Of a stretch of 64,000 nucleotides of DNA, positions 1-10,980 are shown piece after piece; the first letter of the stretch is position 1, and every line of letters begins with the position of its first letter. Position numbers and translations under genes: made by a program. Source of the stretch: Dipteris shenzhenensis (lineage: Eukaryota > Polypodiophyta > Polypodiopsida > Gleicheniales); NCBI GenBank assembly GCA_047967505.1, contig CM106541.1; one strand, given 5' to 3'. The notes under the pieces were generated by a model. It saw nothing but the letters and a program-made list of their open reading frames with translations. It was not told where the DNA came from and did not search any database.

Positions 1-4
1 TCCT

Positions 5-330
5 AAGGCTAGATTGCTTACACACTATACATTGCACGACTTAATTCTATAAGCATTCTACCAAGAAAATTGAAGACCGTGTCAAGAGACCAGAGTGCTT
101 CCGAGGCTAGATTGCTTAATACTATACATTGCACGACTTGATTCTCTAAACATTCTACCAGGAAAATTACAGACTGTGTCAAGAGACCACAGTGCTCCCG
201 AGGCTAGATTACTTACATACATAACTTGATTGTCTAAGCATTCTGCTAGGGGTATTATAGATCGTGTCAAAAGACCGGAGTGCTCCCGAGGCCAAATTGC
301 TTACATACTAAGACTGGATTCTCAAAGTTA
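5..330. repeat. Tandem repeat, unit ~97 bp, about 3.4 copies
   Basis: Four copies of a GAGGCTAGATTGCTTAC-like start are seen near 5, 103, 200 and 288, so the units are about 98, 97 and 88 bp. Each unit carries a CATTCTACCAGG-like segment and GTGTCAAGAGACC. The array probably continues left of the window. No coding capacity is supported. Confidence 0.85.
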
Positions 331-880
331 TGGATTTCAAAGTTATGAGCTAAGACAACAAAGGAGTAAAATTCAAATACAATTTCTTACAGTGTTTAAA
401 TAGTTATTTAAACATAACAGATATGCATAATCATAAAGTAAATATGAACTTAGACCTTCTCATTTAAATAATGACTTTGCAATTACAAACCAATAAATAT
501 TTGACTAGAAAGACATTCAAGGACTTATACCGACTCAACTTAGCTCTTAAATTTTGACCTATAAGGCTATATCGTTTTCAATAAAAATGTCAAATCCTCT
601 TAAACAATAAAAATATTATATGTGGGTGTATGTGTATGTGTACATCATACGTACTTTTTTTTAAATGAAACCACAATATTTATATTAGAAAAAAGATTTT
701 AAAATGAGAATAGTCTCAACAAAACACTAAAGCACTGGGAGAACACCTCTAGAGAAGAGACATCCAAGTCATTCTCATGACAAGCAACACACACACTCAC
801 ACACGAGAATAAAACCGAACGACTCAAATAGATAATTAATGATGGGAAAGAACATGCTAGCTACATGTCCATGTGACAAC
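331..880. other. AT-rich stretch without recognisable gene
   Basis: No coding segment or transposon signature is visible. A short ACAC run lies near 790-805. Several long A or T runs occur near 650-700. Confidence 0.5.
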
Positions 881-1760
881 ACTTAGAACAATATAGAAGA
901 AGCATATAGAAACATAGGCATAGAGATCCAAAAATGTAGAAGTAGAATGGCATAGAAGCATAAACCTAGGCAAACATAGCATGAGCATAGCATTAACATA
1001 CTCATTAACATAAGCATAATGACATAGAAGCATAAATTAAATTTTTAAAGTTATGAGAGAGAGAGAGAGAGAGAGAGAGAATCATGAACATAAATAGGCA
1101 TAAACATAGAATCATAAACATACATAGGCATATATATAGGCATAAACATAGAAATAGGCATATAGGCATATATAGGCATGAATCATAAACATAGACATAC
1201 ATATGGTTATATGAATAGGCATAAACATAGAATCATAAACATAAATAGGCATATATATAGGAATAAACATAGACTCATAAGCATAAATAGGCATATAGGC
1301 ATATATAGGCATGAATCATACAAAGTGGAATATCATACCATAAGTGAATGAAAGAAATACATAAAAGTGAAACTGCCATACCATAAGCAAATAAAAGAAA
1401 TACTGAGGAAATACTACCATACCATATAGACAAGGCTATTCCAATGTTTCTTTATGTCTAGCTTTAAGAGAGAAATGAGGTACTTCCAATTTAGATACAT
1501 CTTAAACCCAATGAAGCATAGAAGCATAAACAATGGCATTCACATAGGTAGAGACTAAAGAAACATAGGCACAAAGAAGCACATGCATAATTTCCATAGA
1601 AGCATAAAGATATGGAAGCATATAGATATGGAAGCATAAAGATATGAAAGCATATAGATATGGAACATAAAGCATAAATAGCATAGAAGCATATAGAAAC
1701 ATAGGCAAGCATAAACATAGGCATTCATCAATGGCATACAAGCATAATTTCCTACGAAGC
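881..1760. repeat. CATA/AGGCATA-rich minisatellite with a (GA)n tract
   Basis: Variants of ATAGGCATA and ATAAACATAG recur through almost 900 bp. A higher-order unit of about 119 bp is duplicated (about 1098-1195 and 1217-1320). A perfect GA run lies at about 1055-1081. Minus-strand reading frames here translate to Met/Tyr/Ile/Cys strings and are artefacts of the repeat. Confidence 0.8.
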
Positions 1761-2289
1761 ATAGACTAACCACATAGTTCTACACAAACCAAGCTAGACT
1801 TTGTGATAGGCTCCCACTGATTCAGGCTTCCTCATTAAGATGGAATTGATGTCCATAACAAACAGGACAAATTAGTAGATTGCACGGACAGGGGCCCATT
1901 AAATTTTTCTCTAAAGAGCGACAAGAAAATCAACATTTTTTTAAAGATCACATGTTCCATTTATCTAAACCAGCTTGGCCACTGAGCGATTCACAAAAGC
2001 AGAAGAGAGCCAGAGGCATAGTCCAACAAGTCAGTGACAAAATGTTTCTTAATGTGCTCCCTACCCACTGTGCAACTGCAAACATAGGCTGGTGCTGACT
2101 TGCATATTGATACCAGCCTAAGATAAACCTTGGATAAGCTCACAATCACATACACTAGGGTCAAGCCCAACATGTAGTCACACATGGCTGCCTTGTCACA
2201 GCAGGTTGTAGGCATAGCAAGAAAATCAAAGCACCTATGGATACTTTCAAGGAGGTACACTGTGTGAGCTCCTGGGCATTACTATAAGT
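1761..2289. other. Unassigned stretch downstream of the CesA pseudogene
   Basis: A minus-strand frame (1991-2260, 89 codons) has a hydrophobic middle and several Cys, but I could not match it to later CesA exons or to any other family. The segment 2240-2320 may hold a poorly preserved continuation of CesA after the motif that precedes the catalytic region. No function is assigned. Confidence 0.35.
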
Positions 2290-3695
2290 CTTCTGCTGTG
2301 CGTACCCTCTGTTGGGTATTTTCTAACAGAGAGGGCAAACTAGATTTCACATATGATAGATACAAGCAAAGAGCTAAGGCATCCGGTACAGGATTCAATA
2401 TCCGATTGCGAAGGAAGAAGCCTAGAACCACTAGTCAAATAACCATTGTCATACGGTATGGATTGATCTGAGCAGACGAAATTAGAACTTTTTGAGATAA
2501 TGGATGCCTTACCTCATCCATCCTAAAGAAAATAAGACATGGTAGATAATTGATTGGTATACATAGTAGAGATATCAGTTGACATAGATGCAAAGTGAAG
2601 TCTCAACCACTATAGAGGCTACTCATTCATTGCTTGAACACTAACAACAGAATTGCTTACATAAGGTAATGAACCGAATTCTATAGACTTACATAGGCAG
2701 ATCAGGATGCTCTCAATTGTCCCCATCATCTTCCCCTTTGCCTCTAGCTTGGCATCCATCAATCTTCATCATGTATAGCTTTCCTTACCTGGACTTCTAG
2801 TTCTCCACTCTCTCCTTCCAAGTGACGCCATATGTTGCTGCCAAGTCATTGATTGGATTCAATCGTTGTGGTTATACTTTGAATTATAACAAGAATTGTG
2901 CTTTTTGTTGGATAAGCACCGAATTGAGAAGTGTGTATGCCCATACAAGGCCTGAACCTGGGACATTTTACTCTAAATAAGGAAGAGAATGAATTCATTT
3001 TGCCTCACCTCCAATGTATGGAGGAACCCCTTGTGCATGCTGATCTCGGTGGAATTCCAGGGGATCCCCAACAATCTGACAAAACAAATGAAAACAATGT
3101 ACAAGAAAGCCTCCATAATAGATCACATCTATAACTGAGAATTACTTGTGACAACAGTGCAAGAGCTTTTCAACTTGGATGATGAGTGTTGCTTACAGTT
3201 GGCCCGTTAGTGAGAAGAGGAACCATAGGTGGTATTGTTTGCATCCTGTGATGCATTTCATCGTCAGTAGCGGGTCCATAGCTCATATGCCCTTGCTGTA
3301 CTCTTTGTGACAATCGAATTCAATTTCCAAATCATCTCAGCATAAAAAATCTCTCTTATGAAGGGAGTGACATTACATGAAGTTTGAAGACAAGATTAAT
3401 TAGCCTTCGAACATTTCATAGTAGACTCTATCTTTGAAGAGGTTTCAAAAATTTCAACTCTGTGCGCATAACACCACTTTGAAAGCTAGATCTATAGTGT
3501 TAGAAAAATTTAGCGAGTGAAAAGGGGGAAGAAACCCTCTGAGCCATTTGTATCTTGTCTTACACTCTGATTCCCCTCTTTACGTCCATACTGTAACAGG
3601 ACCGGCAAACAGGCAAGGAGCATTTGTTGCAGGCAACGAAAAGTTCAGCATGCAATGTGAGCCAGACATCGTGACCGCAAATTTGATAGACCTTG
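2290..3695 (-). pseudogene. Decayed cellulose synthase A (N-terminal half)
   Basis: Exon-like blocks run in CesA order on the minus strand. 3695-3535 is the RING-type zinc finger: QICGHDVWLT, LFVACNKCSLPVCRSCY, then CKTRYKWLRG after a frameshift. 3301-3197 has MSYGP and a TIPPMVPLLTNG-like segment and ends at a GTAAGC donor. 3075-2972 is GIPP..QHA..PYIGG, after a TCAG acceptor. About 2870-2789 is DLAATYGVTWKERVEN and ends at GTAAGG. About 2783-2693 is MMK..GKGEDDGDN..HPDLPM and ends at GTAAGT. 2522 to about 2322 is MDEVRHPLSQKV, INPYRM and LVVLGFF.RNRILNPVPDA, the start of the first membrane segment. In CesA this half binds zinc and leads into the plasma-membrane helices; the catalytic D,D,D,QxxRW part is missing. 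Several in-frame stops and frameshifts show it is dead. The retained introns indicate a decayed genomic copy, not a retrocopy. Confidence 0.85.
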
Positions 3696-4479
3696 ATGAA
3701 TGCAAAAGTCATCACCAGAGAGAGAGCTTGAGAATGAAGGGGTATACAGAGAACATACCTATCTCCAATCCTTGTCTCCCAAAGTGCCAATGTGTGAAAA
3801 GGATGAAGAATAGCAAGCAATGGTTCAGTCTGAGTCAAGGGTCTTTTCCTGTGATGTCTTCACCAACGATTGAAGCTGCACTACAGAACTTTGTCGGTTT
3901 AATGCCTGCACAAACAAAGGAGCAAAGAGCTACTTACTTCCAAGCCAAACGTCCTACCAGGAGCTCTTTCTACTTGGTGAAACCGATTGCTCTATATGTT
4001 CCAAAGATTCTACCTTCATCTTTCCCCTTTCATCACAAGCTCCCCAAGTTCCAGTGATCACATACGGAATGCAACCGGAATTGCAGTTTGCAAGTGTTCT
4101 TGCAACGACTTGTGCTTGTTGGATAAAACTTCCAATAGTGTACAGATACAAATTATGAGCTTGAAAACTGCGTGCATATCAGCACAATGTCATACAATAT
4201 GCGTTCCGTTACAATTCCACCTTCCGTCATGATCTAGAGCAATCCTAAGATTTTCAATAGGAAAAAGAACAGAGCTTCGTGTGTCTCTGCATTTGCATTG
4301 CCTATCTAATCGTATATGTACGTAATGAAACAGATTTATCAGCATTTACATTTCCTATGGACGATCATCAAGCGTAGGATGAACGGCATAATCATCACTC
4401 AAAGAATAGAACCACACAACCCACAGCATTCAATTAAGTAAAGAGCTTCCTTCAAAGTAGGGCTGTGTGAAGAAGCATC
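3696..4479. other. Spacer between the CesA and MYB pseudogenes
   Basis: This could hold the decayed first exon and leader of the CesA copy, but no block matches convincingly. A 169-codon plus-strand frame (3548-4057) is antisense to the zinc-finger block and is not a gene. Confidence 0.4.
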
Positions 4480-4485
4480 ACTTAC

Positions 4486-4694
4486 TATCGGCTTCCCCAA
4501 GCTAGATTACAGCATCAACAAAGCGTTCATGGAGTTCTGGTGTCCAAGCAAAGCCGAGGCTTTGGATCGTCAGAAGCTAGGATGCTGATATCCCCAGGAA
4601 GATTAGTTCCACACAAAGCCAATTGTTTTTGCTATTGACTTGAGTTCGGGTTATCAGGTATTGCAACGCTGGGGTTTGCGTAAGGTCGATACAT
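4486..4694 (-). pseudogene. GARP/G2-like MYB factor (PHL/MYR-like), first coding exon, decayed
   Basis: Reading the minus strand, a TTGCAG acceptor is followed by ATG at 4694 (MYRPYANPSVAIPDN), then GTNLPGDISILASDDPKPRL, a 1-base insertion, WTPELHERFVDAV and LGEADS. It ends exactly at a GTAAGT donor (4485-4480). KPRL.WTPELHERFV.AV.QLGGAD is the start of the single MYB/SHAQKYF-type DNA-binding domain of plant PHR/PHL factors, where an intron is expected at this point. The two in-frame stops are both TAG (4634-4632 and 4504-4502); the second sits where the family has Gln (N/TQLGG). The second MYB exon (LTLYHLKSHLQKYR in the family) was not found. The family regulates phosphate-starvation and related genes; this copy cannot. 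Confidence 0.8.
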
Positions 4695-4699
4695 CTGCA

Positions 4700-5290
4700 A
4701 TCAAGTAATCCAAATGCGATAAGTTATGAAAGAAAAAGAGGAAAGCGCAAAAACTGAGTAGCAAAAACACCGTGCCACGAGGCTGTGCTAGTGTCTGGCA
4801 TCAGAAAAGCGACAATAGATGAGTTTTTGATGGGAATCTATCCAATAGCACAATCCAAATGAGAGAAAGATGGAAGAGGAAATCAACAGAGGAGGGGGTG
4901 ATGGAAGAAAGGAGATGTTGAAAAGTGCAGAATTTCACGGATGGGAAGCATAGCGGAGCTTCAAATTGGAAATAAGGAATTGCAAAGGGGATGAAGAAAT
5001 AGGATGGAAGCTCGCAGCTATGGCTATGGCTATGCAATCATACAAGTATAAAGAAAGGAAGCTTGAAAGTAGTTGTTGTAGTGATGCTGAGCTTTGGGGG
5101 AAATGGGAGCCGTTTCAACAAAATTTGGGTTTCGTCCCCAAATTGTATTTTCCCGCCTCTCCCTTCCCTTCCCCCTTAGGCACAATGTACATAAGATTTA
5201 TTAGCCTCCACGCTTAGGCATAAAAAGGGGGGCCACTTTAAGGCGGGTCATCTTGATAACTCAAGTGAAGGCTCCTATGGGGGGGAAGTT
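4700..5290. other. Possible leader region of the MYB pseudogene; otherwise empty
   Basis: The minus strand upstream of 4694 contains a TTGCAG acceptor directly before the ATG and CT-rich sequence further up. This fits a 5'-UTR intron, but nothing is diagnostic. No other gene is seen. Confidence 0.35.
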
Positions 5291-5299
5291 GTTTGCCAG

Positions 5300-6010
5300 C
5301 TTCGGGGTTTCAGATCATGCCCCTCTAATGTGAGCCTTTTCCATTCCCTTGCCTATTGGGAGGTCCCTGGATGTGCCATTTAAATTTTTTAATATTGGCT
5401 ATAGATAAGGAATTTTGTCGACAAATTAGAGCTATGTCAAAGGAAAGCACACCAAATGTGGTGGACCAATGCACTAGATGTGATGTTGGGATACAAGATA
5501 TCCATGTTTTTGCTAAGTGATGGGCCAAGCAAGAAAGAGACAGATTTGGCAAGGATAATTATCTGTAATTCAGCAAAGTCTAAATATGCATTTAATGGTT
5601 GCTGATCCCAGGGATGCATATTTTTCTACCCTATTGGTGGAGTGTGAGTTGTCCATTAAGGATTTGGAGTTGGTTAAGGTTGAAAGGTCTAGAATTGTAG
5701 TAGATAGCTATGGCTAAATGTGGCAGATTGTCCCTCAAAAATGTTTTTTTAGGCAACCAAAAGAAAGCATATTCGGGAGGAATTGATTGATAAAGTTCAG
5801 GATGGGAATGGAAAACTGGTTACTGGATTCTGGCAGGTTGTTGCTGAGAGTTGGTGATTGGAGGCCTATCACTATGCTTAATGTCTCCTATAAATTAATT
5901 GCTACATTGTTGGCTATCATGGTGCAAATTTTATGCATGCAATTAGAGGATGGAAAGAAAACCGCTTCATTAAGGGCCGTGACATTCTAGAAAATATACT
6001 TAACGTGTCT
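5300..6010 (+). mobile_element. LINE (non-LTR retrotransposon) fragment, endonuclease end and start of RT
   Basis: Near 5307 the frame reads GFSDHAPLM, then FKFFNIGY, typical of the C-terminal end of a plant LINE APE endonuclease. Near 5850-5930 it reads DWRPITMLNVSYKLIATLLA, and after a frameshift GWKENRFIKGRDILENIL (to about 5998). These match the first conserved blocks of LINE reverse transcriptase (WRPI.LLN..YK, then F..GR.I.DNI). The stretch between has several stops, and everything after the GR.I block, including the catalytic FADD box, is absent. Truncated and inactive. Confidence 0.75.
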
Positions 6011-6086
6011 TCAGTGCTTGATTTTATGGATTAAATTAAAGCTTCAATTACCACTAGAATGAAAATAGCATGGGAGAGGAGAGGAA

Positions 6087-6272
6087 GGCACACACTTCTC
6101 TTAGCTATGATAGCAAAGGCCGGGCATACTCACGTAAAGACTAGCCACAACCGAATATCTCAAAATTGCCTACGTTAAAGGCACACACTTCTCTTAGCTA
6201 CGAGAGCAAAGGCCAAACATACTCACATAAAGACCAGCCACAACCTAATACCTCAAAATTGCCTACATTATG
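6087..6272. repeat. Tandem duplication, unit 93 bp, two copies
   Basis: The segment starting GGCACACACTTCTCTTAGCT occurs at 6087 and again at 6180. Both copies continue through AGCAAAGGCC, CATACTCAC and CTCAAAATTGCCTAC. No coding role is seen. Confidence 0.85.
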
Positions 6273-7071
6273 ACCACCTAACTAGCAGTACTATCGACTT
6301 TAACCCATACCTCTAAAAATAATCAAATCTTTTAATACACCTTAGACAAACTAATGCCCTCCTCCCCACCTCTAGAATTTGATCCCGTAGGTGGTTGGAT
6401 CTCCTCCTTAGAAAAGGGACACGCCAGCATATTGCATTGGTACTAGGTAGTCAAAAAAAGTACATAGTATCCAACCAACCCTTTGAACATCTCCTCTATC
6501 CAGGTCACTTACTGTGCATCATGAATGGCTTCTTCACTAACTGATGTGTTGAGCTCATTCCAAAACACATCGAGGATATGCCAAAAGTCAATGACTAAGT
6601 TACCATCACAGTTCATCACTCTATCAATCTGATAGCTCTCCTGCTTCCTTCTAACAGATTGGAAGAAAGTTCAAGAAACATTTGAAGGAGAAGTGCCCCA
6701 CCTATAGCAAATGATTTCTGCATCTTACCCTTGCCCACTCAGCTTCCTCGATGTCTCTTGCCTGCATGCAATTCCCTCTCCAATCGAACGAACACTCCAA
6801 TCTTTAAGCAATCTATCTTCATTTTTTGCTTCAACTACTTTTATGGTAATTCGGCATGAGTCATTGTGCAAATTGTTCGCTAGGGAGCTTGGCACATAGG
6901 CAGGGAAAGCACAATGGAAAGCATGGAGGCTATGTAACAGGAGACGGAGCCACGATGATGGTTATGATGACCATTTCATTCCCCATTTTCCCCATATCCC
7001 CACACACCCTACCTATTAATTTAAAAACGGTATATAAAATTACCCCTGCTATAAATATATTTATGTAAGTC
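6273..7071. other. No supported gene
   Basis: Short frames at 6711-6899 and 6856-7068 have no recognisable domain. The sequence becomes AT-rich from about 7000 to 7120, just before the Copia-type gag frame begins abruptly. Confidence 0.45.
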
Positions 7072-8493
7072 TTGAGAATTAAAATACCCCTCATTTTGAA
7101 CTCTCATAGTATATATACATTTCCTAGATGGACCCCCCGAGCATGGGCCACCCTGAAGGATCTGTACGAGACAGACAATACCTCTCGGATTGTGCTTCTT
7201 CAGCATCAACTCTACAATCTTGATATGGAAGAAGGCGATACGATACATAGCCATTTGACGAAGGTCAAGGTGGTGCGGGATCAGTTGGTAGCAATTGGTC
7301 ACAAGACAGACTCATGCCATCTGGCCTTGATGGTACTGAGGAGACTGCCTCGGAGTTTCAAGAGCTTTGTTACGACTGTGACAGCAGGACAAAGGACCAA
7401 ACCTCTGACATTTGAGGAGTTGTGTCCATTACTGCTACAGGAGGAAGCTCGGGAGAAGCTCTACAACGAGGATAAAGATGACAAGGCGATGCTGGTGAAG
7501 GATTCCGCTGGCAAAGGAAAGGGCAAGCCTAACAGTGGCAAGTCCAATAAAGAAGACTCTGACGACGAGGGGACTTTGAAGAGAAAGCACAAGAAGAAGT
7601 GTTTCTATTGTGATACACCCGGACATTTTGCAAAGGACTGCAGAAAGAAAAAGGCGGATCTGAAAAACAAACAGGAGTCTGACTTAGGTTCAGAGGGAAA
7701 GGCCAAAGCAAATGTGGTAATCGAAGAATTGTTCCTGGTGACATCACCGTGTGTTACCGAGGTTAGATATGTTGATCCAGAAATCATAGTAAGGATGTCT
7801 GACATAGAGATGTGGGTCGACGAGGAGTCAGATGCCTTTGTGAAGGTGAAGGACAGTATGGAGCGCTTGGTACCTTCCAGGTGTGTAGCTGTTAACACTG
7901 ACACGAGGGTGGATTCCATGGAAAGCCCTGGGGTCTCATGGTCAGATGGATGCTCGATTTCAGAAGGGGACAATACAGGATTACACAGGATCTTGGCGGG
8001 TGCCTCATTGAGGTACAGGGTTTGCTTTCAGAGCGAACATTCAGGTAGTACAATAGTCTCGTATGTATTTGATATTCTGCATTTGAGCCTTTATAGCATG
8101 CTGTGGAGAGATTCTACTCTTCATCTATCTCAGGTGATAAGAGATTGGAAGGAATTGGCCTTCTTCGAAGGCAGAAGGGGAAGTATTGGTGCTTCTTCAA
8201 ATCTTGGACGCAGATTGCTAGAAGGTGATGGACAAAGAGTACTAAAGCCAGAAGAGTACCTGCTTGAGAACTCAGCGAGAGTTCATGGTCCAGGCTATCT
8301 GGAAATATTGATTGGTTGCAGACCTTGCCAAAGGAAGGACGGGTTGAAACAGACCCTCAAAGCATGGTGCCTGGAAGACTCCAGGTTGTTCACTCATTAT
8401 GAGGGGGACGACTGGAAGATCGTGATGGCTGGATTGCTCGAGTTCAGAGGCGGGAACATGATTGAAGGAGGTGGTACCAAGAGGTGCTACTAG
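7072..8493 (+). CDS. Copia-type Gag polyprotein without pol (473 codons)
   Basis: After a junction near residue 20 the protein reads ATLKDLYETDNTSRIVLLQ, GDTIHSHLTKVKVVRDQLVAI, LRRLPRSFKSFV and LTFEELCPLLLQEE. This is the plant Copia Gag (UBN2-type) core, which packages retrotransposon RNA. Near residue 176 is a CCHC zinc knuckle, CFYCDTPGHFAKDC. The Gag N-terminus is missing. After the knuckle come about 270 residues I do not recognise (VSWSDGCSISEGDN, then SMLWRDSTLHLSQVIRDWK), with no protease DSG, integrase or RT motif. The frame is long and open, unlike the pol-bearing copies at 53-64 kb. The first Met may be fortuitous because the element looks truncated at about 7125. Confidence 0.7.
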   Translation: MRIKIPLILNSHSIYTFPRWTPRAWATLKDLYETDNTSRIVLLQHQLYNLDMEEGDTIHSHLTKVKVVRDQLVAIGHKTDSCHLALMVLRRLPRSFKSFVTTVTAGQRTKPLTFEELCPLLLQEEAREKLYNEDKDDKAMLVKDSAGKGKGKPNSGKSNKEDSDDEGTLKRKHKKKCFYCDTPGHFAKDCRKKKADLKNKQESDLGSEGKAKANVVIEELFLVTSPCVTEVRYVDPEIIVRMSDIEMWVDEESDAFVKVKDSMERLVPSRCVAVNTDTRVDSMESPGVSWSDGCSISEGDNTGLHRILAGASLRYRVCFQSEHSGSTIVSYVFDILHLSLYSMLWRDSTLHLSQVIRDWKELAFFEGRRGSIGASSNLGRRLLEGDGQRVLKPEEYLLENSARVHGPGYLEILIGCRPCQRKDGLKQTLKAWCLEDSRLFTHYEGDDWKIVMAGLLEFRGGNMIEGGGTKRCY

Positions 8494-9020
8494 AGATGGA
8501 CCTGTGTACCAGGATGGTGTGCGGAAGCGGAACCGGTCTTGGTGGAGCAGGAGCCACTGGATGCAAAGCCACCAGGAAAAGATTTCAACACCGAAAGGTT
8601 CCAGAGGACTACGACCAGGGAGTTACTTGAGCATCTTCATCAACGTGTTGGCATTGGGCTGAGATGTGTCAGTGAGAGGGGGTGTTGGAAAGGTCACCTC
8701 CCTATCTGTAAGCCCCCATATGAGGAGAGCATGGGGGAGGGAGACGTAGGGTAGTACCCAATAGAAAAAGAGAGAAAGGGGCTGCCACATAGACAGCATC
8801 ATGGCTGTCATGTGGGCAGCACATCTAGAACTGTTATGGGCAGGACAGAGGGCCAGGAGAGTGCAGAAGCATGGCAGATCTGTACGGATTATAGACGCCT
8901 GTTGTACAGCTGGTTTCAGGGTCACGTACGGAGCTCAGGCAGGAACCCTAAAGCTGGAACAAGCCCGAAGCAAAGGCAAGACAGTCTGGGACAGATTGTG
9001 ATGGATCTAGGACATGGAGG
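7125..9020 (+). mobile_element. Gag-only (non-autonomous) Copia-like element, 5' truncated
   Basis: Downstream of the Gag frame, a purine tract AGTGAGAGGGGG (8671-8682) is followed by TGTTGGAAAGG at 8683. This is the expected layout of a polypurine tract and the first bases of a 3' LTR. No matching 5' LTR or primer binding site was found in the window. The presumed LTR runs without a clear CA end into the GA-rich array that starts near 9021. Whether the array grew inside the LTR or interrupted it cannot be settled by eye. Confidence 0.5.
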
Positions 9021-9619
9021 CACACTGGCGGGAGGGGGGGGGAGGCGGGGTAGGGGGAGGCGGGAGGCGAGAGGGGGGGAGGCGGGGTAGGGGGCGGCGG
9101 GGATAGGGGGTCCTAGCGGCCGCGGTCGCCAAGGTGAGAGGGAGGGGAGGGAGGGGAGGGAGAGAGAGAGAGGAGGGAGGGGAGGGAGCGGGGGTAGGGG
9201 GAGGCGAGAGGGAGGGGAGGGAGCAGGGGTAGGGGGAGGCGAGAGGGAGGGGAGGGAGAGAGAGACAGGGTGAGAGGGAGGGGAGGGAGGGGAGGGAGAG
9301 AGAGAGAGAGGAGGGAGGGGAGGGAGCGGGGGTAGGGGGAGGCGAGAGGGAGGGGAGGGAGGGGAGAGAGAGAGAGAGAGAGGAGGGAGGGGAGGCAGCG
9401 AGGATAGGGGGCGGCAAGGTAGGGGGAGGCGGGATGTGGGAGGGAGCGAGGATAGGGGGCGGCAAGGTAGGGGGAGGCGGGATGTGGGAGGGGGGGAGAC
9501 GGGGTAGGGGGCGGCACGGGTAGGGGGAGCGGGGGTAGGGGGAGGGGGCGGCGAGAGGAGTGGAGAGAGAGCACCAGCGAGAGAGAGGGGGTCGTGGCGG
9601 CCGCGGCCCCCAGGGAGGG

Positions 9620-9665
<46 letters not shown>

Positions 9666-9753
9666 TCTTGGCAGCCACGGCCCCTAGGGTGAGAGGGAGG
9701 GGAGGGAGAGAGAGAGGAGAGAGAGAGAGAGGAGGGAGGGGAGGGAGAGAGAG

Positions 9754-9804
<51 letters not shown>

Positions 9805-10034
9805 TCCTGGCGGCTGTAGCCGCCAGGGTGAGAGAGAGAGGAGGGAGGGGAGGGAGAGAGAGAGAGAGCAAGAGAGAGAGAGAGAGAGGGGGGGTCCTGG
9901 CAGCCATGGCCGCCAGGGTGAGAGAGAGAGGAGGGAGAGAGAGAGGAGGGAGGGGAGGGAGAGAGAGCGAGAGAGAGAGATTGGGGGTCCTGGTGATTGC
10001 GGCCGCCATGGTGAGAGGGAGGGGAGGGAGGGCA

Positions 10035-10090
<56 letters not shown>

Positions 10091-10307
10091 CCTGGCAGCC
10101 GCGGCCCCCAGGGTGAGAGGGAGGGGAGGGAGGGGAGAGAAAGAGGGGAGGGAGGGGAGGGAGAGCGAGAGAGGAGGGAGGGGAGGGAGAGAGAGAGTGA
10201 GAGAGAGAGATGAGAGAGAGGGGGGTCCTGGCGGCCACGGCCCCCAGGGTGAGAGGGAGGGGAGGGAGGGGAGGGAGGGAGAGAGGAGGGAGGGGAGGGA
10301 GCGAGCG

Positions 10308-10373
<66 letters not shown>

Positions 10374-10868
10374 TCCTGGCGGCCGCGGCCCCCAGGGTGA
10401 GAGGGAGGGGAGGGAAGGGAGGGAGAGAGAGAGAGGAGGGAGGGGAGGGAGCGAAAGAGAGAGAGAGAGAGAGGCGGTGGGTCTTGGTGGCTGTGGCCCC
10501 CGGGTGAGAGGGAGGGGAGGGAGGGGAGGGAGAGAGAGAGAGGGGGGGGTCCTGGCAACCGCAGCCCCCAGGGTGAGAGGGAGGGGAGGGAGGGGAAGGA
10601 GAGAGAGAGAGGAGGGTGAGAGGAGTGAGGAGAGGGAGGGGAGGGAGAGAGAGAGAGAGGGGGGTCCTGGCAGCCACGGCCCTAGGGTGATAGGAGTGAG
10701 GAAAAGGGAGGGGAGGGAGAGAGAGAGAGGAGGGTGAAAGGAGTGAGGAGAGGGAGGAGAGGGAGAGAGAGAGAGGGGGAGGTTCTGGCAGCTGCAGCCC
10801 CAGGGTGAGAGGAGTGAGAAAAAGGGAGGGGGGAGAGAGAGAGGAGTGAGGGGAGTGAGGGGAGGGGG

Positions 10869-10910
<42 letters not shown>

Positions 10911-10980
10911 AGGGGAGGAGAGAGAGAGAAGGAAGAGAGAGAGAGAGGACTCCTAGAGGCCGCAGCCCCCAAGGATGAGA
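9021..10980. repeat. Polypurine minisatellite array I with palindromic GC core
   Basis: The plus strand is almost wholly purine (GAGAGA, GGGAGGGGAGGGA) for 2 kb. About 14 copies of a GC core interrupt it, spaced roughly 70-170 bp: near 9112, 9590, 9667, 9802, 9892, 9985, 10088, 10224, 10372, 10485, 10548, 10664, 10782 and 10948. The core looks like GGTCCTGGCGGCC followed by RCGGCCCCCAGGGTGAG. Its apparent ancestor CTGGCGGCCGCGGCCGCCAG is a perfect palindrome. The 556- and 481-codon minus-strand Ser/Leu/Pro frames are artefacts of the repeat. Confidence 0.9.

Noticed and set aside
3548-4057. 169-codon plus-strand ORF
   Set aside because: It is antisense to the CesA zinc-finger block, which matches the family on the minus strand; the plus-strand protein matches nothing.
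9007-10677. Minus-strand open frames of 556 and 481 codons (Ser/Leu/Pro-rich) and several plus-strand Arg/Glu/Gly frames
   Set aside because: They are translations of GA/GGGA repeats, open in several frames at once, with no start context or domain. They follow from the repeat.
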